64,000 bases of DNA from Arachis hypogaea (GCF_003086295.3 NC_092039.1:72745649-72809648), one strand, 5' to 3'; positions 9,195 to 20,450 are shown, counted from the stretch's first letter. A program made the numbers and translations. The notes: generated from the sequence alone by a model not told the origin.

Positions 9195-11510
9195 TTAGTG
9201 TGTTGTCTCCACACCAAACTTAGAGTTTGGATATGGAGTCTGAACACCAAACTTAGAGTTTGGTTGTGGCCTCACAACACCAAACTTAGAGTTTGACTGT
9301 GTGGGCTCTTCTTGACCTTGAACTGAGAGAAGCTCTTCATGCTTACTCTCTTTTGTCACAAAGGGATTGCCATGTGCTTGAAACACAAGATATTCTCCAT
9401 TCAATTGAAGGACTAACTCCCCTCTATTGACATCTATTACAGCTCCTGCTGTGGCTAGGAAAGGTCTTCCTAGGATGATGCATTCATCATCTTCCTTCCT
9501 AGTATCTAGGATTATGAAATCAGTAGGGATGTAGAGGCCTTCAACTTTTACTAGCACGTCCTCTACCATTCCATAAGCTTGTCTTATGGATTTGTCTGCC
9601 AATTGTAATGAGAACAAGGCAGGTTGTACCTCAATGATCCCCAGCTTCTCCATTGCAGAGAGTGGCATAAGGTTTATTCCTGACCCAAGATCACATAGAG
9701 CTTTTTCAAAGCTCATGGTGCCAATGCTGCAAGGTATTAAGAACTTGCCAGGATCTTGTCTCTTTTGAGGTAGAGTGTCCTGAATCCAAGTATTCAAATT
9801 ACTAATGAACAAGGGAGGTTCACTTTCCCAAGTCTCATTACCAAATAGCTTGGCATTCAGTTTCATAATAGCTCCTAGATATTGAGCAACTTGCTCACCA
9901 GTCACATCTTCATCCTCTTCAGAGGATGAATAATAATCAGAGCTCATGAATGGCAGAAGGAGATTTAATGGAATCTCTATGGTCTCTGTATGAGCCTTAG
10001 ATTCCTCAGGATCCTTAATAGGAAGCTCCTTCTTGCTTGAAGGACGTCCCAGGAGGTCTTCCTCACTAGGATTTTCGTCCTCCTCCTCCTTGATGCATTC
10101 GGCCATGTTGACTAAGTCAATGGCTTTGCACTCTCCTTTTGGATTTTCTTCTGTATTGCTTGGGAGAGTACTGGGAGGAGTTTCAATAACTTTCTTACTC
10201 AGCTGGCCTACTTATGCCTCCAAATTTCTAATGGAGGATCTGGTTTCATTCATGAAACTGAAAGTGGCCTTTGACAGATCAGAGACTATATTAGCTAAAT
10301 TAGAATTATTTTGTTCAGCATTCTCTGTCTGTTGCTGAGAAGATGATGGATATGGCTTACTATTATTCAGCCTATTGCGTCCACCATTGTTAAAACCTTG
10401 TTGAGGTTTTTTTTGATCCTTCTAGTAGAAATTTGGGTGATTTCTCCATGATGAGTTATAAGTGTTTCCATAAGGTTCACCCAAATAATTAACCTCTGCC
10501 ATGGCAGGGTTCTCAGGATCATAAGCTTCTTCAGAAGCTGCCTCTCTAGTAATGTTGGATGCATGTTGCAATCCATTCAGATTTTGAGAGATTATGTTGA
10601 CCTGTTGAGTCAACATTTTGTTCTGAGCCAATATGGCATTCAGAGCATCAATTTCAAGAACTCCTTTCTTCTGAGGTATCCCATTATTCACAGAATTCCT
10701 CTCAGAGGTATACATGAACTGGTTGTTAGCAACCATGTCAATGAGTTCTTGAGCCTCTTCAGGCGTTTTCTTCAGGTGAATAGATCCACCTGCAGAATGA
10801 TCCAGTGACATTTTCGAAAATTCAGAGAGACCATAATAGAACATATCTAACATGGTCCATTCTGAAAACATGTCAGATGGACATCTTTTGGTCAGCTGCT
10901 TGTATCTTTCCCAAGCTTCATAGAGGGATTCACCATCTTTTTGCTTGAAGGTTTGAACATCCACTCTCAGCTTGCTCAGCTTTTGAGGAGGAAAGAACTT
11001 ATCTAAGAAGGCAGTAACCAGCTTATCCCAAGAGTTCAGGCTGTCCTTAGGTTGTGAATCCAACCATATTCTAGCTCTGTCTCTTACAGCAAAAGGGAAA
11101 AGCATGAGTCTGTAGACTTCAGGATCAACTCCATTCGTCTTTACAGTCTCACAGATCTGCAAGAATTCAGTTAAAAACTGATAAGGATCTTCAGATGGAA
11201 GTCCATAAAACTTGCAGTTTTGTTGCATTAATGCAACTAGTTGAGGCTTAAGCTCAAAGTTATTGGCTCCAATGGCAGGAATGGAGATGCTTCTTCCATC
11301 AAACTTGGACGTTGGCTTTGTGAAGTCACCAAGCATTCTCCTTACATTATTATCATTATTTTCGGCTGCCATGTCCTTCTCTTGTTCGAAAATTTCTGAA
11401 AGGTTGTTTCTGGATTGTTGTAATTTAGCTTCTCTTAATTTTCTCTTCAGAGTCCTTTCAGGTTCTGGATCAACTTCAACAAGAGTGCCTTTATCCTTGT
11501 TCCTGCTCAT
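9195..11510 (-). pseudogene. A1 gag-protease polyprotein, two nonsense codons
   Basis: One reading frame runs from an ATG at 11510 (MSRNKDKGT; an ATG at 11531 is also open) to 9195, interrupted by TAG at 10422-10424 and TAA at 10212-10214. The gag domain (about 11260-10800) has the retrotransposon-gag signature around FPFAVRDRARIWLDSQP, WDKLVTAFLDKFFPP and SLYEAWERYK. A Gln/Asn-rich linker follows. The aspartic protease segment has LCDLGSGINLMP (catalytic D-L-G-S) near 9700 and the flap-side [12 protein letters not shown] near 9470. The C-terminus is a tail of three NSKFGV repeats (9212-9297). In A4 the residue at the first stop is Trp (SWKDQQK), consistent with TGG to TAG. There is no RT downstream. 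Capsid and protease would act in cytoplasmic virus-like particles. Confidence 0.8.
9212..9297 (-). repeat. Triple hairpin CCAAACT-TAG-AGTTTGG (A1)
   Basis: Three copies at 9214-9230, 9247-9263 and 9280-9296 (the last with one mismatch). They encode the NSKFGV repeats. In element sense each ends CTAAGTTTGGTGT, the same string as the priming tract at the 3' LTR. The same triplet is present in A3 and A4. Confidence 0.85.
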
Positions 11511-11531
11511 AAGAAAAAGAGAAGAAAACAA

Positions 11532-13052
11532 GAAAAGAAAAAGGAATCCTCTATGTCACAGTATAGAGATTCCCTTATGTTAGTAGAAGAAGAAAGAGGT
11601 AAAAGAAGAGTGGAAAAGAAACACAACTGTGAGGATGGCAGAGATGTGAGATGAGATGTTAGGATATGAATGAAGAGAGGTGAAGAGAAGTGTTAGTAAT
11701 TAAATAATTAAATAGAATAAGAGAAGAGAAAGAAATTTTCGAAAATAATTTTGAAAAAGAGGTTAGTAATTTCGAAAATTAAAAACAAAATATAATTAAA
11801 GTTAAAGTTTAAAATAAAAAGAATTTTTTGAAAAAGAGAGGGAGAATTTTCGAAAATTAGAGAGGGAAAAGTAGTTAGGTGGTTTTGAAAAAGATAAGAA
11901 ACAAAAAAAAGTTAGTTAGTTGATTGAAAAAGAGTTGAAATCAAATTTTGAAAAAGATAAGAAGATAAGAGGTTAGATAAGATATTTTGAAGTCAAATTT
12001 TGAAAAAGATAAAATTTTTGAAAAAGATAAGATAAAAAGATAAAAAGATTTTTAAGAAAAAGATATTTTGAAAAAGATTTAATTTTTAAAATTACTTAAC
12101 TAACAAGAAACTACAAGATAAGATTCTAGAACTTAAAGATTGAACCTTTCTTAACAAGAAAGTAACAAACTTCAAATTTTTGAACCAATCACATTACTTG
12201 TTAGTTAATTTTCGAAAATTAGATATAAAAGATAAGAAAAAGATTTTGAAAATATTTTGAAGAAGATTTTTGAAATTTTCGAAAATAAAAAAAAATGAAA
12301 AAGATATGATTTTTAAAAAAGATTTTGAAAAGATAAGATTTTTTTAAAATTGAAATTTTGATTTGACTTGTAAGAAGCAACCAATTTTTAAAATTTTTGA
12401 CCAAGTCAATCCCAAAATTTCGAAATTTTGGAGGGAAATAAGGAAAAGATATTTTTGAAATCAAATTTTGAATGAAAAACACAAAAATGACCCAAAACAT
12501 GAAAATTTTGGATCAAGACACAAGATGCATGCAAGAATGATATGAATGTCAAGATGAACACCAAGAACACTTTGAAGATCATGATGAACATCAAGAACAT
12601 AAAAAAAAAAAATTTTAATGCAAAGAAAACATGCAAGACACCAAACTTAGAAATTTTTAATGCATGGAAAATATGAATGCAAAAATGCACATGAGAAACA
12701 ACAAAAGACACAAAACAAGAAATCATCAAGATCAAACAAGAAGATTTGTCAAGAACAACTTGAAGATCATGAAGAACACTATGAATGCATGAGATTTTCG
12801 AAAATTACAAGAAAAATTTTAAAATCATGCAATTGACGCCAAACTTAAAAATCAACACAAGATTCAAACAAGAACACAAAATATTTTTTATTTTTATGAT
12901 TTTCTAATTTTTTTGTATTTTTATTAATTTTTTTCGAAAATATAGTTTTGAAAAACGAAAAACAAAAAGAAAAATTTTTGAAAAAGTTTTTGAAAAGAAA
13001 ATTACCTAATCTGAGCAACAAGATGAACCGTCAGTTGTCCATACTCGAACAA
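11532..13052 (-). other. A1 5' leader, very AT-rich
   Basis: This is the untranslated leader between PBS and gag, dominated by repeats like GATTTTGAAAAAGATA. The palindrome TTTTCGAAAA, or close forms, recurs (near 11737, 11850, 12210, 12277, 12796 and 12930). Copies of ACCAAACTTAG occur near 12640 and 12839. The hydrophobic frames at 12219-12735 are artefacts of this composition. Confidence 0.6.
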
Positions 13053-13070
13053 TCCCCGGCAACGGCGCCA
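13053..13070 (-). promoter_or_regulatory. A1 primer binding site, tRNA-Asp
   Basis: The plus strand reads TCCCCGGCAACGGCGCCA, which I recall as the 3' end of plant tRNA-Asp(GTC). The minus strand is therefore complementary to that tRNA. It starts six bases from the LTR end at 13077. Confidence 0.85.
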
Positions 13071-13076
13071 AAAACT

Positions 13077-14865
13077 TGGTGGACGAAATTGTGATTTATG
13101 CGTTCTTTGGATTTTGAATGAAAACTTTATTATGGCACTGGTTGAATTCACAACTCCGTTCAACTAACCAGCAAGTGTACTGGGTCGTCCAAGTAATAAA
13201 CCTTACGTGAGTAAGGGTCGAATCCACAGAGATTGTTGGTATGAAGCAAGCTATGGTCACCTTGCAAATCTCAGTTAGGCAGATTAAAATAGTTTTATGG
13301 GTTTTCGAAAATAGAAATAATGAAAGGGATAAAGATACTTATGCAGATTCATTGGTAGGAATTTCAGATAAGCGGATGGAGATGCTGTAGATCTCTTGGA
13401 CGCCTGCTCTCCTACTCCTTCTACTCAATCCTTCTTACTCCTTTCCATGGCAAGCTTTGTATAGGGGTTCACCATCAACTGTGGCTACTTTCATTCCTCA
13501 CGGGGAAATAACCTGTGCGGCTGTCACTCGCACAGCTAACCAGTCTGGAGGCATCACCCATGGCTAATGGCTACATCCCATCCTCGCAGTGAAAACTATG
13601 CTAACGCACTCTGTCACAGTACGGCTAATCACCGGTTGGTTCCCGCTCCTACTGGAATAGAATCCCTCTTTTGCGTTTGTCACTGACGCCCAGCAGGTTA
13701 AAGTTTGAAGCACGTCACGGTCATTCATTACCGGAATCCTACTCGGAACACCACAGACAAGGTTGGACTTTCCGGATTCCCAGGATCCTACTCGGAATAC
13801 CACAGACAAGGTGAGACTTTCCGGACCCTCATAAATGCCGCCATCTATCTAGCTTATACCACGAAGATTCTGTTGGGGAATCTAAGAGATACACATTCAA
13901 GCTCTGTTGCATGTAGAACGTAAGTGGTTGTCAATCACGCACGTTCATAAGTGAGAATGATGATGAGGGTAATTTGACTCATCACATTCATCATGTTCTT
14001 GGGTGCGAATGAATATCTTGGAATAAGAATAGAAGAGATTTGAATAAAAGAAAATAGAATTGCATTGATACTTGAGGTACAGCAGAGCTCCACACCCTTA
14101 ATCTATGGTGTGCAGAAACTCCACCGTTGAAAATACATAAGCAAAGAGTTCAGGCATGGCCGAATGGCCAGCCCTCTCTAACGTAATCAATGATCCCCTA
14201 AGATGAAGAATAAAACAAAACTGAGATCAAAGATGTCTAATACAATAGATAAATGTCCTATATATACTAGACTAGCTACTAGGGTTTACATGAGTAAGTA
14301 ATTGATGCATAAATCCACTTCCAGGGCCCACTTGGTGTATGCTTGGGCTGAGCTTGATTAATTCACGAGCTGAGGCATCTCTTGGAGTTGAACTCTGAGT
14401 TATGACGTGTTTTGGGCGTTCAACTCCGGATAATGACGTTTTTCTAGCGTTTAACTCCAGACAGCATCTTGTACTTGGCGTTCAACGCCAAGTTACGTCG
14501 TTATTCTTCGAATAAAGTATGGACTATTATATATTGCTGGAAAGCCCTGGATGTCTACTTTCCAACGCCGTTGAGAGCGCGCCAATTGGAGTTCTGTAGC
14601 TCCAGAAAATCCATTTCGAGTGCAGGGAGGTCAGAATCCAACAGCATCAGCAGTCCTTTTGTCAGCCTTTTTCAGAGTTTTGCTCAGATCCCTCAATTTC
14701 AGTCAGAATTTACCTGAAATCACAGAAAAACACACAAACTCATAGTAAAGTCCAGAAATGTGAATTTATCATAAAAACTAGTGAAAACATCCCTAAAAGT
14801 AGCTTAAACTTACTAAAAACTATATAAAAACAATGCCAAAAAGCGTATAAATTATCCGCTCATCA
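13077..14865 (-). repeat. A1 5' LTR (promoter-bearing)
   Basis: This 1789-bp LTR starts TGATGAGCGG at 14865 and ends CACCA at 13077. The TATATATA box at 14259-14266 (minus strand) is the likely promoter, roughly 600 bases into the LTR. It differs from the 3' LTR at about six places, for example near 4557/13460 and at the terminal TGATAAGCGG/TGATGAGCGG. It directly adjoins B1 sequence at 14866. Confidence 0.93.
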
Positions 14866-16114
14866 GTCTCCTCCTCATGCTCATCCGCCTCCTCCTCAGA
14901 TGGCTCCGATGGTGTGTCAGGCTCGGAGGGGATGTCACTGCCAGATCATATCAACAGCTTCAGGTGCTCATAACGTCGCCGGCTGCGACGCTCAAATCTC
15001 TCATACCGGTGCCGGTTGCGGCGCTTCATCCTATCTAGCTGCTGAAACAAGCGATGCACTAGGTGATAAACTGGCTCTGAGGCAGGTGGAGGTGCAGTAG
15101 TGGTAGCAGGGGTAGCTGTGGAGGAAGAAGGACCAGCGGAAGGTGTGGTTGTCTCATCAGTAGCAGTGAAGGGTGGGGGTCTGTAGCCCAAAGCTAGAAA
15201 GTTCCTACTGTGAGGAATAATCTTCCTGCAGTCTGCAGCCGGTGGCTTCTCATCGCATCCTCCCAAGACACGTCAGCTCGACGGCCCAGCTGTGTAACCA
15301 AATAGGGAAAGGGAAGAGTGCCTCAGACGTGGACCCTGGCCATGTAGGACCGGATAAAGCGTGGCAGGTACAGGTCCTTACCCTCCATCACACACCAAAG
15401 GAGGGTGATTATAGCGGCCGGTATCACGGTCTCATGGGTACTCGGCATAACATAGTTGCTCAAGATCTGGTGCCATAGTCGAGCCTCATCATTTAAGTAA
15501 ATCTGCTTGAGTCCCTTAGGCATGGTGGTGTCCTGACCCAATTCCCATGGAACAGTCAGGTCAAGGGCAATTCTCGCCTTGACTGCATCCCAATCAAATT
15601 GCATAAAGCGCATGTCCTCCTCAGCCCTTTTGTAACCATCAGGCTGATCAGACTTAGGTGGGAGCTGCAGAATGTCCTCAATTGCCTCTTCAGTGACCAG
15701 TATCTGCTTGCCTCTTAGGTTCACTGAATCCAGGGAAGTGATGAAGTAATTGCAGTAAAATTCCCTTACCCAAGATGCATTGACCTCTGTAAGGTTTCTC
15801 TCCAAGAAGAACCAGCCTCTTTCTTTGATCTGATCAGAGGTGTATTGTTGGAGTTCATTTGGGATTTCCAGAGTCCGCTCTAAGTACAGGTTCCTAGAGG
15901 TTGCAAACGCCAGATATTTCAACTCGCAGTATCGGTTTGCAAACCTTATGGGATCAGTAGCAGGGAGTAGTTGGTCAGCCTTCTCCTGCGCGGTAAAGTG
16001 TTTCTCCTGCCAGGAGGCATCATGCATAAGATCTATGATAGACATAGATGAATCTCCTCTTTTACGTTTGCCAATGGTAGCCTTTCCTTTTCCCTTTCTC
16101 TAGGAATCTGACAT
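14866..16114 (-). pseudogene. B1 PTP-type ORF, N-terminal and central part, disrupted
   Basis: The frame opens at an ATG at 16114 (MSDS, then an in-frame TAG, then the basic run RKGKGKATIGKRKRG) and continues from 16045 for 240 aa. It contains RFANRYCELKYLAFATSRN, RGWFFLERNLTEVNASWVRE, NYFITSLDSVNLRG and QLPPKSD, the layout of the plant PTP domain (unknown function). A TGA near 15321 and a later frame change (106-aa frame 15266-14946, Pro/Thr-rich then Arg-rich, RRNRHRYERFERRSRRRYEH) break it. The last part was severed by A1 and lies at 3982-4173. It is distantly parallel to the A1 PTP protein in layout: basic head, domain, charged tail. Confidence 0.7.
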
Positions 16115-16690
16115 CCTGAAAAACAGAAAACCAGGATATAATAAAAATAGGAAAGCAAATAGGCAAATAAGTTGATGATGATTCAGATAGAAATAGAAAT
16201 AGCAAAAATTGGAATCAAACATCAAAAATGCAATTTATGAACCAAGAGATCAAAGAGAATAAGAATGCGTGCCCTGGCATTCATGAATTAGTTTGGTGAA
16301 ATCTAAGGAAAGCACAGTTGAAAATGCCAAAACCATGACATGAATGGAAATATTTTACAGAAAATTGGGCAGCATTTCGGCTAAACTTGGACTGTCTCGA
16401 AAAATAAAAAGCAACAGGATAGTTCATATGAATCAAAAATAAAGCTGCAATTACATATAAGGAGTATGAACATGAAAAAGGCAATGTAAAAAGCAGCATG
16501 AAACAAGAAAGTACAACATATGAACAATAGCAACATCACAGAAACATCAGAATTGCGAAAATCATAAAGCAAGAAATATGAACAGCGCAATTATCAGGCC
16601 TAAATCCACTAACCACATCCTAGGCTACCTAACAACATGCATATCGAACTAGCCTAATGATAAATGTAAATAGAAAAAAATATGGGATGA
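16115..16690 (-). other. B1 intergenic stretch, nothing recognised
   Basis: AT-rich, with only short Phe/Ser/Cys-rich frames. No domain, RNA or repeat that I can support. Confidence 0.5.
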
Positions 16691-17145
16691 ACTAAGAATG
16701 ATAGAAGGGGGCGTTCTGCGGAACGTGGTAGGCGAATAAAGGAGAGTGGGGCAGAGAAGTGACTGGGGGGATAGTGGCGGTGGCGTCCAGCACGGCGGAG
16801 GAGGGTGGTGCGACTGTTGTGGCTGCTGTTCGGGGCAGGAGGGTTCGGTAAGGTAATGTGGGATAGGGGGAAAGGTTGCGACGGGGGTTGAGGGTGGTGG
16901 TGGTTGGAGGTGGCGCGGCTGTTGGCGGCGCGGTGGGTGGCGATCGTAGAAGGGGCAGGGGCGGTGGAGGGAGAAGAGGAGAGGAAGAAGAAGAGAGAGG
17001 GGGGAAGGAAGGGGGTTGGCGTGGTGGTTGGTTCTGGGTGGTCGACGGGGGCGAGGGTGGCCGATGGTGGTGGCTGGGTGATTGGAAAAGAAGAGAGGGA
17101 GGGGAGGGTTTTGGGGTGGGGCACAACGGATAGGGTTCGCGTGAC
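16690..17145. repeat. GGTGG/GGCGG low-complexity tract in B1
   Basis: A strongly G-rich plus strand (runs of GGTGG, GGCGG, GAGGGG) gives long Pro/Ser/His frames on the minus strand (up to 249 aa) and Gly/Arg frames on the plus strand. No frame has domain features, so I treat them as compositional. The G-runs could form quadruplex structures. Confidence 0.55.
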
Positions 17146-17154
17146 TTGGGGGGT

Positions 17155-17640
17155 TATAAATTTGAATCCATGCGACCGCGTGGAGCACGCGGTCGCGTGG
17201 CTGGGGTGTAGTAGGGGGACGCGATCGCATGGGTTGCGCGATCGCGTGGAATGGGTAAAAGAGGGAATGACGTGATCGCCTAAGGCATGCGATCGCGGGG
17301 CTGGAAATTGTGCTAAACGCACGATTCCAGCGTCGTGTCAGCACAACTATCTGTCTCCTTTGGGGTGGTGTGTAATCCTCGCGACGCGATCGCGTCACAT
17401 ACGCTGACGCGTGTGATTAATGTTTGTGCATGTGACGCGATCGCGTCAGGGAGGCGACCGCGTGGTTCATTTTGTGCGAAACGCACAATGGCCACACGAT
17501 TCTATCCCAGCTTTCTGGGCGTTGGATCTTTACGCCGATTTCCAGGTCATGCGACCGCGTGATTGATGCGGACGCGTGGGGTGTTTTATCGCAACAGACG
17601 CGATCGCATGAGTGATGCGGTCGCGTCCCACGCCCCCTTT
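17155..17640. repeat. Array of GCGATCGCGT / GCGACCGCGT palindromes (B1 internal)
   Basis: At least ten copies of CGATCGCG or CGACCGCG words are spaced 20-60 bp apart in diverged units (for example GACGCGATCGCGTCA at 17392). CpG density is far above the rest of the window. A homologous array lies at 63195-63394 in B2. Confidence 0.7.
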
Positions 17641-17828
17641 TTTTTTACTGAATGCAAAATGCAATGCCAATATGAATGTTATGCAAAACTCCAGGTTCAA
17701 TACAATAAAATAAAATAAAACATGAAAACAAATAAAAATGAGGAAGGAACGATCATACCATGGTGGGTTGTCTCCCACCTAGCACTTTTAGTTAAAGTCC
17801 TTAAGTTGGACATTTGATGAGCTTCCTG

Positions 17829-18056
17829 TTATGGTGGCTTGTGCTTGAATTCGTCCAGAAATCTCCACCAGTGTTTGGAATGCCAGCATCCTCCGGGGTC
17901 CCAAACAAAGTACGCAAAGCCCTTGTGTGAGTTCAAATAGGCTTGTAGGCTCCCGGAGTGTTGAATGTCAGAATAGACTCCAGGATCCCAAACTTTTCTT
18001 TTACACCCGTCTTTGTCTTGATCTATATTGTTCCAGTCGGGTGAGGAGTAATCCAA
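17829..18056 (-). pseudogene. Short 75-aa tail ORF of the B1 polyprotein
   Basis: The protein is Trp/Asp/Gly-rich and ends GGCWHSKHWWRFLDEFKHKPP. I recall such WDPGGFWHSKxWWRFLDEFKHKPP endings from other Arachis non-autonomous elements, where they close a long ORF that follows the acidic segment. Here it is separated from the acidic part (18219-18752) by a stop and a frame change. No function is known. It lies about 190 bases left of the GC-rich array. Confidence 0.5.
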
Positions 18057-18218
18057 ATTCTCACTGCAGTGACCAAACAGCTTCCGAGATCCTTTAGATT
18101 AAGCTTGACACCAATTCCTGCACCTCAAATTGAAGTGCGAAACCTCATTGAATCTTGCATACCAACGCTGAGTGCGAGTCATTTCCCTTTTTCTCTTAAA
18201 GCCGCAGAGATCTCTAAG

Positions 18219-19000
18219 CTAGCCATCTGTCTCAAGCAAACCATATTCAAGTGGAAAATTGAAGATAAAGGTCAAGGATTTTACCCACTTGAAGTTTGTG
18301 TTGAGTGGTAGTGGCCTTGGGGTCAGTGTTTCCAGTGGTTCTGCAAGCTCTACTCCCTTGTGGTCTTCTGTGAATTCCTCCACTTCCTTGCAAACCTTTT
18401 CCATTCCAGCCATGTCCTGGTCAAAGTCTTTCATGTCTTCCTCATCACTTGAGTCATAACTAGGAGGTTGAGAAAAGTTGACCTCTGCATCATCTTCGTA
18501 TTCACTTGGGGAAGATTCTTCTGTCTCAAAGAATTCACTTGCGGATGCAAGTTCATCATTAGGAGGACTTGACTGGTGATCATCATCATCAAGGAAACAT
18601 GTGTCTTGGGTAATTCCGTCTAGTTCGTCATAAGATATCTGCATTGGGGGCTGCGCGACATCCTCTTTAGCATCAATTGTAACATCCTTGACGGAGTTCT
18701 CCACAACTCTATATTCAGGCGGTGGTTCAGCATCTCCTAAATCTTCAACCAACTCTTCTTCTTCTGCAATGACAGCGCCCTCTACTTGTCCAGTACGAAG
18801 TTAAGCTCTATGCTATCCACTGGAGTCTCTAGTGTCTTCTTCGTGCTGCGTTCTTCATTAAATTCTCCACATGAAGCCATGGGAGTCTGTCAAGTGTCTG
18901 AACGTCTAGAAGATAATTGATTTATTGCTTGCTCCAGTTGATGAAGGGTTGCATTGAACTGGTTTACTGATTCCTCGAAGCGAACCTGTGATTCTTGGTT
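18219..19000 (-). pseudogene. B1 acidic ORF (linker-like retroelement protein), N-terminus lost
   Basis: A 177-aa open frame at 18752-18219 is extended upstream by recognisable but broken coding sequence to about 19000 (around SVNQFNATLHQLEQAINQL and TPMASCGEFNEE). The protein is very acidic (for example SSPSEYEDDAEVN and SYDSSDEEDMKDFD) and ends FNFPLEYGLLETDG. In related elements, by recall, this follows the Tyr/Pro-rich head seen in C1 at 43258-43739, so B and C appear to share one cargo ORF. There is no gag, protease or RT motif. The 5' part, leader and PBS appear to have been deleted at the LTR junction near 19016. Confidence 0.55.
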
Positions 19001-19016
19001 AGGTGGAGGGTTGCAT

Positions 19017-20450
19017 TGACGTTAGGATTTTTGCTAGTAAAGAATTTTATAAAATTGCGTTGTAAGTATAGATTCTAAACCAACAAGAATCCCTTCGTAC
19101 AAACGTTTTGGTTGTCACAAGTAACAAACCCCTAAATAAATTGATAACCGAAGTATTTAAACCTTGGGTCGTCTTCTCAAGGAATTGCAGGGAAGTATGT
19201 TCTTATTATTGGTTATGGAGGTTGTATATTGGGGTTTTGAGAACGAGGAATGAATATGGCAATTAATTTAAATGACAATTAAAATAAATAAATACTGTAA
19301 AACAAACCTTTTGGCAAGGTATGAGAAATTGGAAGTCCAGACTCGGTTATTCTTATCAATAATAATGAAATTTGAATCTTAATTCCACTTAGTTAACCTC
19401 TGCTAAAGCAGAGGAAAGTCAAGGGACTAATTAGTTTGACCTTCAAATCCTCTTTATTTCCTAAGAAAAGGTTGGGATTATTGAAGTTCAGTTCAATTAG
19501 CGAAGATAACAGTTATCAATTATGTTGAGCTAAGATAACTCCTGAGTTACTGATTTCTTAACCAAGACCAAAAAGGGAAAAGTAAATTAATTCTACTGGA
19601 ATGAAAATGTCTTCAGATTGGGAATAATCAATGGCATAAATAAAAGAAGGCAATATTAAACTGAAATACCTCAAATAACATTAAATAAGAAAATCATCAT
19701 GAATGTGGCATAATCCAAATAGGCAACATAACTAATATAAGCATTAAAGTATCTGAGAATAAGAGATAAATATAAAGTAAAAGAACATTGAACCTGGGAT
19801 CGAGAGTCACTCCTAAAACTAAGAGAAGTCCTAAATCCTAATCCTAAAGAGAGAGGAGAGAACCTCTCTCCAACTAAACCTAAATCATGGAAAGTAACTA
19901 AAAATTGGAGATTCCCTGAATGGATGCATTCCCACACTTCATAACCTTTGGTCTATGCCTTCTGGACTTGGATTTGGGCCAAAAAGGGCTTCAGAATCCA
20001 CTATAAGCATTTTCTGCAATTTCTGGTGCGTAGCCTCTAACACGTGTCCGCGTGGGTCACGCGGTCGCGTCAATTGGAGTCTTCATTGTCGCGCGGTCGC
20101 GTCAATCATGCGGCTGCGTCATAGGAGTTCTTCTTTAGGCACACGGTCGCGTCAGTCATGCGGCCGCATCGCTGCTTTTTCGGGCTTGGCATGCGGCCGC
20201 GTCGTCCATGCGGTCGCGTCGCTGCCAATTTCTTCACAAACTCCGTTTTATGCTTTCCTTCCATTTTTGTATGTTTCCTTTTCCATCCTTTAAGTCATTC
20301 CTGCCTTAGAAGAGTTCTTCCATTTTTCACATACATCACATAATAAGGAAGGGAATGTAAAACCATGCAATTAATATGAAAAAGTGGGTGAAGGATTGAA
20401 TAAATCACTCAAACTAAGCACAATATATATCACAAAATATGGGTTTATCA
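19017..20450 (-). mobile_element. B1 5' LTR
   Basis: On the minus strand it starts TGATAAACCC at 20450 and ends near 19017 (AACGTCA); the inner edge is uncertain by a few bases. It is the partner of 1-665. It includes the GC-rich block 20040-20225 and the phrase TTCTTATTATTGGTTAT (19199), also found in B2 (59683) and in shorter form in C1 and C2. The flank 20451-20455 is GTCAT, which should recur at the other end outside the window. No tRNA-Asp PBS adjoins 19017. Confidence 0.75.

Larger units (their letters stand above)
4174..14865 (-). mobile_element. A1: complete non-autonomous FIDEL/Feral-like LTR retrotransposon
   Basis: This 10,692-bp minus-strand element is inserted in B1. Both LTRs are 1789 bp (4174-5962, 13077-14865), and I counted only about six differences between them by eye, so the insertion is young. 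It is flanked by the perfect duplication GTCTC. Order in element sense: 5' LTR, tRNA-Asp PBS, AT-rich leader, gag-protease frame, GGCGTT minisatellite, PTP ORF, hairpin plus plus-strand priming tract, 3' LTR. No reverse transcriptase, RNase H or integrase is present and gag has two nonsense codons, so it needs a helper element. Family name by recall; Feral was described as the non-autonomous partner of FIDEL in Arachis. Confidence 0.9.

Noticed and set aside
12219..12735. Hydrophobic Phe/Ile-rich ORFs resembling membrane proteins
   Set aside because: They translate the AT-rich gag leader on the element's own strand, with no conservation in the A3 leader.
13053..13070. tRNA-Asp gene
   Set aside because: Only the 3' 18 bases match; this is the primer binding site.
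16649..17398. Long Pro-rich ORFs (249, 222 and 144 aa) on the minus strand
   Set aside because: Three overlapping frames and plus-strand Gly/Arg frames are all open over the same G-rich low-complexity tract, so openness reflects composition.
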